DNA of 64,000 nucleotides from Longispora sp040681875 (GTDB lineage: Bacteria; Actinomycetota; Actinomycetes; Mycobacteriales; Micromonosporaceae). Shown here in pieces: positions 7,552-14,387 of the stretch. How positions within the stretch are numbered: position 1 is the first letter of the stretch; every line of letters starts with the position of its first letter. The DNA is taken from assembly GCF_040681875.1 (NCBI RefSeq), contig NZ_JBFAZP010000001.1:620001-684000 (forward strand), given 5' to 3'. The position numbers and the translations under genes are program-made. A model generated the notes under the pieces. The model worked only from the letters and a program-made list of their open reading frames with translations. It had not been told where the DNA came from and ran no database searches.

Positions 7552-8540
7552 TCATCGGGCACGAGGGCGTGCACGACATCCTCACCGGCCGGGAGACCGA
7601 GCTGATCGACCTCGTCGGCGCGGCGTACGCGCTGCACGACGAGGGCCAGTCCTCGCTTCCGCACTCCACCTTCCTGCGCTTCCCGGACAACACCCGGGAC
7701 CGGATCATCTCGCTGATCGCGTACCTCGGCGGGCCGAAGCCGGTCGCCGGCATGAAGTGGATCTCCTCCTTCCCCGGCAACCTGGACCTCGGCCTGCCCC
7801 GGGCCAGCGCCGCGATGGTGCTGAACTCGCTGGAGACCGGCCGCCCCGAGGCGTTCATCGAGGGCTCGCTGATCTCGGCGAAGCGCACGGCCGCCAGTGC
7901 CGCGCTCGGCGCGGGCCTGCTGGTCGCCGACCAGGACGTGACCGCCGTCTCGCTGATCGCGACCGGCCTGATCAACCGGGAGATCCTCCGGTTCCTGGGC
8001 GCGCGGTTCCCGAAGCTGAACGAGGTCACGGTCTACGACCTCGACCCGGCCCGGGCCGCCGCGTTCGCCGAGCGGGCCGGCGAGATCGTGCCGGGTGTCA
8101 CGGCGCGGGTGGCCACCGACCTGGCCCAGGCCGTGGCGGCCAGCCCGGTGGTGTCGATCGCGAGCACCGCGCTCGCGCCGCACATGGACCTGGCGGCCGC
8201 CGCGCCCGGCACCGTCGTGCTGCACATCTCGCTGCGCGACCTTGTGACCGACTCCATCCTGGACAGCCACAACATCGTCGACGACGCCGACCACGCCTGC
8301 CGGGAGGGCACGTCGCTGTTCCTGGCCGAGCGGCAGACCGGGGGGCGCGCGTTCATCGACGCCTCGGTCGGGCAGCTCGTGCGGGGGGTCGTGGACTTCC
8401 AGCCGGACCCCAAGAAGACCATCGTGTACTCCCCGTTCGGGCTCGGCGTCCTCGACATCGCGGTCGCCCAGTTCGTCCGGGACGCCGCCGTGAGCGCCGG
8501 TGTCGGTGTGACCGTCGACAACTTCCTCCCCACCAGCTGA
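7545..8540 (+). CDS. sbnB: SbnB-like dehydrogenase, second step of L-Dap synthesis
   Basis: 331 residues from ATG 7545, inside the end of the SbnA gene, so the two are translationally coupled. It belongs to the ornithine cyclodeaminase/mu-crystallin family: SLPHSTFLRF near the N-terminus, GMKWISSFPGN and a Rossmann-like region around VSLIATGLINREILRF. SbnB oxidises the SbnA product with NAD+ to release L-2,3-diaminopropionate and 2-oxoglutarate. The pair is a reliable marker for a Dap-containing peptide, siderophore or antibiotic. VioB and VioK play the same part in viomycin synthesis. Confidence 0.88.
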   Translation: MLIIGHEGVHDILTGRETELIDLVGAAYALHDEGQSSLPHSTFLRFPDNTRDRIISLIAYLGGPKPVAGMKWISSFPGNLDLGLPRASAAMVLNSLETGRPEAFIEGSLISAKRTAASAALGAGLLVADQDVTAVSLIATGLINREILRFLGARFPKLNEVTVYDLDPARAAAFAERAGEIVPGVTARVATDLAQAVAASPVVSIASTALAPHMDLAAAAPGTVVLHISLRDLVTDSILDSHNIVDDADHACREGTSLFLAERQTGGRAFIDASVGQLVRGVVDFQPDPKKTIVYSPFGLGVLDIAVAQFVRDAAVSAGVGVTVDNFLPTS

Positions 8541-8553
8541 AAGGTTCCATGAC

Positions 8554-8733
8554 ATGTTTCTCGTCGTCCGTAACGCCGAAGAGCAGTACTCGATCTGGGC
8601 CGCCGACCGGGAGCTGCCCCCGGGGTGGACGGCCGAGGGCACGAAGGGCTCCAAGGAGGAGTGCCTGACCCGGATCAGCGAGGTGTGGACCGACATGCGC
8701 CCGCTCAGCCTCCGGGAGCGGATGGCAGCCTGA
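8554..8733 (+). CDS. MbtH-like NRPS chaperone (59 residues)
   Basis: A short ORF of 59 residues from ATG 8554, 13 bp after the SbnB stop. The family signature is complete: EEQYSIWAADRELPPGW, then GSKEECLTRISEVWTDMRP and the closing LSLRERMAA. MbtH proteins bind A domains and are needed for folding or activity of many actinobacterial NRPSs. This is one of two in the window. The other (46135-46332) is joined to the first NRPS gene. It is the last gene before a strong terminator and so ends the left operon. Confidence 0.92.
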   Translation: MFLVVRNAEEQYSIWAADRELPPGWTAEGTKGSKEECLTRISEVWTDMRPLSLRERMAA

Positions 8734-8753
8734 GACGAGGCTCACAGGACGAA

Positions 8754-8790
8754 GGCGGTGGTCACCGGGCCGGGTGACCACCGCCTTTTT
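8754..8790 (+). terminator. Intrinsic terminator ending the KAS III-MbtH operon
   Basis: A perfect 13-bp stem (8754-8766 with 8773-8785), a 6-nt GGGCCG loop and five T residues, 20 bp after the MbtH stop. It marks the end of the left biosynthetic operon. Confidence 0.93.
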
Positions 8791-9040
8791 CTGTCTTTTT
8801 CATGATCGATGAATAGTGACAAAAACCCCAATCAAGACCCAACCTTCGCGGGGTACGACTCCCCCGCGCCCCAAGATCAGCTCAGGGCGAACGCCGGCGT
8901 CAGTTTTTTGTCAGTGGCTGACTCTAGGGTCGTCGTCAGGCAGTGAAAACCTGTGGCGTGACGGATTGCAATCGGGCAAGACTGGCCGAAAAGTGACCGG
9001 ACACCGCGTCGCACCGAAGTCCCCGAGAGGCACACCGAAC

Positions 9041-10561
9041 ATGTCCGAGAAAATCGCCACAGCCGCCACGGCGCCCGGTGGCGTGCCCGCGGTCGACCCG
9101 AAGCGCTGGCTCGCGCTCGCGGTCATCGCGATCGCCCAGCTCATGGTCGTGCTCGACGCGACGATCGTCAACATCGCGATGCCGTCGGCGCAGCACGCGC
9201 TCGACATCAACGACGCCAACCGGCAGTGGATCCTCACCGCCTACACCCTCGCCTTCGGTGGCTTCCTGCTGCTCGGCGGCCGGATCGCCGACTACGTCGG
9301 CCGCAAGAAGATCCTCCTGATCGGCCTGATCGGCTTCGCCCTCGCCTCCGCGCTCGGCGGCGTCGCGCAGAACGCCGCGATGCTGTTCGCCGCCCGCGGC
9401 CTCCAGGGCCTGTTCGGCGCGCTCCTCGCCCCGGCCGCGCTCTCCCTGATCACGGTCACGTTCACCGACGTCAAGGACCGCGCCAAGGCGTTCGGCGTCT
9501 TCGGCGCCATCTCCGGGGTCGGCGCCGCGATCGGCCTGATCATGGGTGGCCTGCTCACCGAGTACACGACGTGGCGCTGGTGCCTCCTCGTGAACATCCC
9601 GATCGCGCTGATCGCGTTCGCGCTGGCCATCCCGATCGTCAAGGAGAGCCGCGCCGAGGGCAACACGAAGTACGACATCCCGGGAGCCGTGCTGTCCACC
9701 GCGGGCCTCGTCGCCCTCGTCTACGGCTTCACCAAGGCCGCCGAGGACGGCTGGACCGCGACCTCCACCCTGGCCTGGTTCGTGGTCTCGGTGATCCTGC
9801 TGGTCGGCTTCGTCGTCGTCGAGCTGCGCACGGCCCACCCGCTGCTGCCGATGCGGGTGATCCTGCACCGCAACCGGGGCGGTTCGACGCTGGTCTCGAT
9901 CACCCTGGGCGCGGGCATGATGGGCATGTTCCTGTTCATGACCTACTACTTCCAGGGCACCCTGCACTGGTCCCCGCTCCAGAGCGGCGTCGCGTACCTG
10001 CCGTTCTCCGGCGCCCTGATCGTCACCGCGATCGTCGGCAGCGGCCTGCTGCCGAAGGTCGGCCCCCGGGCCATGATGACGGTCGGCGGCGTGCTCGCCG
10101 CCGGCTCGATGGTCTGGCTGACCCAGCTGAAGGTCGACTCGTCCTACGTGGCCTTCATCATGCCCGCCCTGATCATCATGGCGGTCGGCATGGCCCTGGT
10201 GTTCGTGCCGCTGGGCAACACCGCCCTCAGCGGCGTCGACCCGCACGACGCGGGTGTCGCCAGCGCCCTGCTGAACACCTCGCAGCAGATCGGCGGCTCG
10301 CTCGGCGTCGCCCTGCTCAACACGGTGTTCACCACCGCCGTGGCGAACTTCATCACGGACTACGTCAAGACCAACGGCCCCGAGAAGCTCCAGGAGGCGA
10401 CGGCGCTCGGCGCCGTACACGGCTACAACGTGGCCTTCACGGTGAGCGCCGTGCTGCTCGGCGCCTCGGCCGTGATCATCTTCCTGATGATCCAGAACAC
10501 CCCGAAGAACGCGGCGGCCGGCGACTCGACCGACGCGCCGACGATGGTGCACGTCGGGTAG
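9041..10561 (+). CDS. DHA2-family (EmrB/QacA-type) MFS drug exporter
   Basis: 506 residues from ATG 9041. Expected DHA2 features are present: VVLDATIVNIAMPS in TM1 (motif D1), ILTAYTLAFGGFLLLGGRIADYVGRKK (shown here only as landmark residues W-I-L-T-A-Y and G-R-I-A-D-Y-V-G-R-K-K), and a late GVASALLNTSQQIGGSLG stretch typical of 14-TM members. Such pumps export antibiotics by proton antiport. The gene follows the left operon terminator with a 250-bp leader that has GTCAG repeats at 8910-8928 but no TATAG box. It may be the self-resistance pump, but its regulation appears separate. Confidence 0.85.
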   Translation: MSEKIATAATAPGGVPAVDPKRWLALAVIAIAQLMVVLDATIVNIAMPSAQHALDINDANRQWILTAYTLAFGGFLLLGGRIADYVGRKKILLIGLIGFALASALGGVAQNAAMLFAARGLQGLFGALLAPAALSLITVTFTDVKDRAKAFGVFGAISGVGAAIGLIMGGLLTEYTTWRWCLLVNIPIALIAFALAIPIVKESRAEGNTKYDIPGAVLSTAGLVALVYGFTKAAEDGWTATSTLAWFVVSVILLVGFVVVELRTAHPLLPMRVILHRNRGGSTLVSITLGAGMMGMFLFMTYYFQGTLHWSPLQSGVAYLPFSGALIVTAIVGSGLLPKVGPRAMMTVGGVLAAGSMVWLTQLKVDSSYVAFIMPALIIMAVGMALVFVPLGNTALSGVDPHDAGVASALLNTSQQIGGSLGVALLNTVFTTAVANFITDYVKTNGPEKLQEATALGAVHGYNVAFTVSAVLLGASAVIIFLMIQNTPKNAAAGDSTDAPTMVHVG

Positions 10562-10616
10562 TTCGACCGCACTCCAGTGTGACCCGGGCGGCCGGGTGGG
10601 TCTCGCACCCACCGGG

Positions 10617-10760
10617 CCGCCCGGTCCCGTTCACGGCCCGGGTTCGGTTCACGGCCCGGTCCCGTTCACGGCCCGGGTTCGGTTCACGGCCCGGTCCCGT
10701 TCACGGCCCGGGTTCGGTTCACGGCCCGGTCCCGTTCGGCCCGGGTTCGGTTCGGGGCCC
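10617..10760. repeat. 35-bp tandem repeat, nearly four copies
   Basis: Copies start at 10623, 10658, 10693 and 10728; the last is degenerate. Each unit is made of two similar halves: CGGCCCGGTCCCGTTCA and a GGTTCGGTTCA variant. It fills most of the 406-bp gap between the DHA2 exporter and the next gene. No ORF with plausible codon use crosses it. It may be a slippage product. I see no other feature in the gap. Confidence 0.85.
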
Positions 10761-10967
10761 AGGTGCTGTTCCGGGCGCGGGCGGCCGTGTCTGGGTCCGG
10801 CACCCCCAACGGCGTGGGTCCGGTGGTGGTGCGCCGACCTGGCGGTGCGCTTCGGGGCCCTCACGCCGAGGATGCGGTCATGTCCGGACCATGCCCGGAT
10901 CGCGGCAGGACAGGACGTTCGGCGGAGTGACCCCGGTGGCGGTGACGACCAAGATCAAGTGGTGAGC

Positions 10968-11348
10968 ATGGGGGACGAAATCGCAGAGTGGACCACGCCC
11001 GAACCTCCGACAGCGAGGGCCGGCGGGGTCTTCGCCAGGCGGTACGGCGGCTTCGCGGGCATCGCCCGGACGGTCGGCGCGTTCGTCGGCCTGCTCCTCT
11101 TCGCCGCGTACTTCGCCATCGACTCGAGCCATCTGATGTCGAACCACTGTTTCGGCCCTGACGGTCAGATCGTCTGCCCGATCAAGGGCCCCGACTGGGC
11201 TCGACCCATACCTGACTACGTGACACTGTCGGGCCTGCTCGTCGCCCTTACCGGCCTCGCCGTCGGCCGCCCCGTCCGCGCGCGGGCGCTGATCGCCGGC
11301 TTCGTGCTGACCGCTGCGGCTCTCGTCGGCAGCTGGCTGATCGGATAG
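10968..11348 (+). CDS. Small membrane protein, unknown function
   Basis: 126 residues from ATG 10968; an in-frame GTG at 10962 is a possible alternative. A polar N-terminus of about 35 residues is followed by three hydrophobic segments (about 37-55, 85-102, 106-125). A short exported loop between the first two holds two cysteines (N-H-C-F-G and I-V-C-P). I do not recognise the family. It stands alone between a repeat region and a GNAT gene, and does not look like part of the biosynthetic cluster. Confidence 0.6.
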   Translation: MGDEIAEWTTPEPPTARAGGVFARRYGGFAGIARTVGAFVGLLLFAAYFAIDSSHLMSNHCFGPDGQIVCPIKGPDWARPIPDYVTLSGLLVALTGLAVGRPVRARALIAGFVLTAAALVGSWLIG

Positions 11349-11568
11349 CCGGATCGGGGTGCCGGGCAGCTCCAGCGCCCGGCGCTGAGGGGACGCGGTG
11401 CCAGGGTGCCGGGGCGGACAGCGCGGGTCGTTGTCCCCGGCCGTGATCAGTCGCTTCCGGTTCGTTTTCCTGCCCTGTCAGCGGCTGCGGACTCGCGGAT
11501 GCTCGGAGCTGCTGGGCGCGGTACCCATCTGGACCGTGTTTTTTGATCGTGGGCGGTAGCGTGGCGGC

Positions 11569-11964
11569 ATGGCGGTCGAGGTGGTGTCGCGGTTTCCCGT
11601 CGACGACGAGGTTCTGAGCGCACTGCACGCGAGGGCCTTTGGTGGCGACGCCGTGGAGACCCCTTGGCGGGTACGCCTGGCGGGGCACGCGCTCACCTGG
11701 GTGGGTGCCTTCGACGACGGCCGGCTCGTGGGGTTCGTCCAGGTGTGCTGGGACGGCGGCGCGCACGCGTTCCTGTTGGACACCGCCGTGGATCCGAGGT
11801 GGCAGCACCGTGGGGTGGGTCGACGTCTCGTGCTGGCCGCGGCGGACGACGCCAGGGCTGCGGGCTGCCGTTGGCTGCACGTCGACTTCGAACCCGACCT
11901 GGAGGAGTTCTACCTGGACGGGTGCAGCTTCCGGCCGACCCGGGCGGGACTGCTGGCACTGTAG
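11569..11964 (+). CDS. GNAT-family N-acetyltransferase
   Basis: 131 residues. The acetyl-CoA-binding motif A is clear: AVDPRWQHRGVGRRLV (Q/R-x-x-G-x-G/A). The preceding GFVQVCWDGGAHAFLLDT is the expected beta strand, and FYLDGCSFRPT closes the fold. Members acetylate amines of small molecules or proteins with acetyl-CoA; the substrate cannot be told. The gene is monocistronic, and the following gene converges on it. No link to the peptide cluster is visible. Confidence 0.8.
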   Translation: MAVEVVSRFPVDDEVLSALHARAFGGDAVETPWRVRLAGHALTWVGAFDDGRLVGFVQVCWDGGAHAFLLDTAVDPRWQHRGVGRRLVLAAADDARAAGCRWLHVDFEPDLEEFYLDGCSFRPTRAGLLAL

Positions 11965-12010
11965 GCCGCTTCTGATGCCGTCAGCCGTTCGGAGGGACGC
12001 CGGGGAAGCA

Positions 12011-12721
12011 CTAGCTTCCGAGGCGGATGCGGTCCGTGATCTGGGAGCGCAGTACCAGGTTGTCCATCGTGGCCCGTACGGCCAGGTGGTCCACCGCCAT
12101 CGGCACCGCCACCCGGTGCTGGTGCTCGCGGACCACGGACCGCAGGCGTTCGTAGCGCCGGCAGTCGAGTTCCGAGCGCAATTGCAGATAGCCGGCGAGC
12201 AGCGGACGGTGCTCCGCGCCGAGCCGGTCGCGGACGGCCGCCAGGGTCCGCCGGTCGGCGGGTGACGGTACCTCGACGGGGAGGTAGATCCGGCCGGTGT
12301 TGTGCCGGCCGACCCACGGGCCGCGCACCGTGACGACGATCGGCCCCTCCTCCTGCGGGTCGACGACGGCCGCGCCGATGTCCGGGGCCAGTGTGGCGTG
12401 CACCCGGTCAGCGCGGGCCGCGAGCCCGTCCCACCAGAGGTCGCCGGCCAGGTCGCTGTCGCGCAGCGCGTCGAGGAACTCGGTGAAAGCCGGATCCGCG
12501 AGCAGCCTGCCCGAGTCGATCGGCACCGTGACCGACCGTACGGGCGGCCAAAACTCGCCGTCGCGCAGGTCCTCGTTCCGGAGGTCGGAGCGGGACCGGC
12601 CGCCGAGCAGGGGCAGTTGGCGGGCCCGGTAGCCGTCGTCGAAGGCCAGGGCGGATCGACCGTCCCAGTCGTACTCGGCGCGCTGCGCGGCGAGGAAGCC
12701 GATCGGGTCAGCGAGCGGCAC
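12011..12721 (-). CDS. Hypothetical protein
   Basis: 236 residues, probably from ATG 12721. It is soluble, with no signal or membrane segment. The N-terminus reads P-L-A-D-P-I-G-F-L-A-A-Q-R, and a middle part has alternating strand-like stretches such as IVVTVRGPWVG and RIYLPVEVP. I do not recognise a family. Codon use is typical of the window, so I think it is a real gene. The assembly gap begins about 100 bp upstream of its start, so its promoter region is incomplete. Confidence 0.55.
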   Translation of the reverse strand: MPLADPIGFLAAQRAEYDWDGRSALAFDDGYRARQLPLLGGRSRSDLRNEDLRDGEFWPPVRSVTVPIDSGRLLADPAFTEFLDALRDSDLAGDLWWDGLAARADRVHATLAPDIGAAVVDPQEEGPIVVTVRGPWVGRHNTGRIYLPVEVPSPADRRTLAAVRDRLGAEHRPLLAGYLQLRSELDCRRYERLRSVVREHQHRVAVPMAVDHLAVRATMDNLVLRSQITDRIRLGS

Positions 12722-12819
12722 GTACCCTCCCGGTGTCGTCGTCGCGGTGCGTACGTCAGGGCCTTCGGCACCAGATGGCTCCGGGCGCGGTCACCGGCCC
12801 CTGTCCGGCCGCCTGGGCC

Positions 12820-12917
12820 NNNNNNNNNNNNNNNNNNNNNNNNNNNNNNNNNNNNNNNNNNNNNNNNNNNNNNNNNNNNNNNNNNNNNNNNNNNNNNNNN
12901 NNNNNNNNNNNNNNNNN
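12820..12917. other. Assembly gap (98 N)
   Basis: The run of N separates ordinary sequence on the left from a heptamer tandem repeat on the right. The repeat is the likely cause of the gap, and the true length is unknown. Any reading frame across it is meaningless. Confidence 0.99.
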
Positions 12918-13021
12918 CCGGCTCCCGGCTCCCGGCTCCCGGCTCCCGGCTCCCGGCTCCCGGCTCCCGGCTCCCGGCTCCCGGCTCCCGGCTCCCGGCT
13001 CCCGGCTCCCGGCTCCCGGCT
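12918..13021. repeat. Heptamer tandem repeat (CCGGCTC)n at gap edge
   Basis: About 15 perfect copies of CCGGCTC run from the gap edge to 13020. The array probably continues into the gap. Being a multiple of 7, it shifts frame in every copy and is not coding. Together with the gap it occupies most of the 380 bp between the hypothetical gene and the next GNAT gene. I see nothing else there. Confidence 0.95.
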
Positions 13022-13105
13022 AAATGATGATGCCACGGCTTTCGCTCACCCCGCTCGGGAAGGCCGGGCCGGGACAGGGCCGGACCCCCGAGGAGGCGGG
13101 CCGGG

Positions 13106-14119
13106 TCAGGAGGCGAGCCGGCGTTCCAGGTCCGCGGTGCCCTGCTCGACGGTGGTCGGCACCCCGTAGACGGTGAAGCCGAGCCGACGGTTCACCTCGA
13201 TCATGTGGGTGTTCGCGTAGTCGGTGGACGTGTCGATCCGCTGGCGGCCCGGGTGTTCGGCGACCAGGCGGCGCAGGTTGGCCGCCTTGACGTGTGCGCC
13301 GAGGCCGTGGCCCCGGTGGGCGGCGAGGACTGCGGTGTCCTGCTGGGTGCCGAAGTCGGGCTGGTGCGGGTAGAACTCGAGCTCCGTGAGACCGGCCACC
13401 TCGCCCGTGGCCTCGTGCACGGCGACGGCGACCCGCTGCTCGACTTTCCGCCCGACCAGGTCGCGCTCGGCCTCCCGCACCAGCTCCGGGGTCCACTCCC
13501 GGTCCCGGAGCGCCGAGGACTCACCCCTGGGCGCGTCGTGGATCGCGTTGCGGGCCCGCGCGTAGGAGTCGACCAGTTCCTCCGGGGCGTGGTTCAGCCA
13601 CGTCACCATCCGGTACCCGTCGGGGGCGGTGACCGGCCAACCCTCCGGGTCCACTGTGGTCAGTTTGAGGCGCATCAGCACGAGGCGCTGCGTGACCCGG
13701 AAACCGAGACCGGCCGCCCAGGCCGCACCGGAGCCACCCTCCATCGCGACCCCGAAGACAGTCTGCCGCGCCCCCGCCCGCACCGTCGGAAGCGCCGCGC
13801 GCAGCAGCCGGGTGCCCGTGCCGGCCCGGCGCAGATCGGGGCGCACCTGGACGTGCACCATCGCGATGTGGTCGTTGTCGCCGGTCAGCAGGCCGACGCG
13901 GACGACCCCGAGGAGCTGGCCGGCCCGGCGGGCGACGAGGTAGCTGGGCGTGCCGCCGCTCGTGGTGGTGGCGCCGAGGCCCCGCACGGTCGACTCGTAG
14001 GACGGCGCGGGGTCGTCCGGCCAGTCTGTCGCGCGGACGGCGACCACCAGCTCGTGGTACCCGTCTAGGTCGGCCTCCGTGGCCTGCTTCGGATCGAAGT
14101 TCGTGATCTCCAGTTCCAT
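13106..14119 (-). CDS. Tandem-GNAT acetyltransferase
   Basis: 337 residues from ATG 14119; the open frame extends upstream but the extra part looks non-coding. Two GNAT folds can be seen. The N-terminal one has VQVRPDLRRAGTGTRLL, and the C-terminal one has TAVLAAHRGHGLGAHVKA, followed by NRRLGFTVYGVPT near the end. Tandem GNATs of this type are common in actinomycetes; some acetylate antibiotics or mycothiol precursors, but most have no known substrate. It reads in the same direction as the SARP gene 268 bp upstream. Membership in the cluster is doubtful. Confidence 0.8.
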   Translation of the reverse strand: MELEITNFDPKQATEADLDGYHELVVAVRATDWPDDPAPSYESTVRGLGATTTSGGTPSYLVARRAGQLLGVVRVGLLTGDNDHIAMVHVQVRPDLRRAGTGTRLLRAALPTVRAGARQTVFGVAMEGGSGAAWAAGLGFRVTQRLVLMRLKLTTVDPEGWPVTAPDGYRMVTWLNHAPEELVDSYARARNAIHDAPRGESSALRDREWTPELVREAERDLVGRKVEQRVAVAVHEATGEVAGLTELEFYPHQPDFGTQQDTAVLAAHRGHGLGAHVKAANLRRLVAEHPGRQRIDTSTDYANTHMIEVNRRLGFTVYGVPTTVEQGTADLERRLAS

Positions 14120-14387
14120 GTCCACACGTCGACTGTCCCAGATCCGCGCCGCTCCCGCTGTCCCGTCGCACGGGGCCGGCGGCTCTTCCTGTCGGCCCGG
14201 ACCCGTTGCGTGGCAATGTCCTCGGCGGTCGTGGTGCACGAGTTGGCGCCGGCGATTCGGCGGTCCAGGCAGGCAGCCGACGAAGAGGCCCGGGCCGACC
14301 GGAGTCAGCCCGGGCCGTCTACTCGGCACCCGTCGAGCGGCCTCGGATGGCGAGGACGCCCGGCCTGCGCCGGTGGTGGCCTGCGCC

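Noticed and set aside
12918..13021. The heptamer array as a CRISPR array
   Set aside because: It is a plain tandem repeat without spacers, and no cas genes are present.
12302..13169. Open frames running through the N gap and the heptamer array
   Set aside because: They exist only because N codons do not stop translation and a 7-bp array lacks stops; no coding signal.
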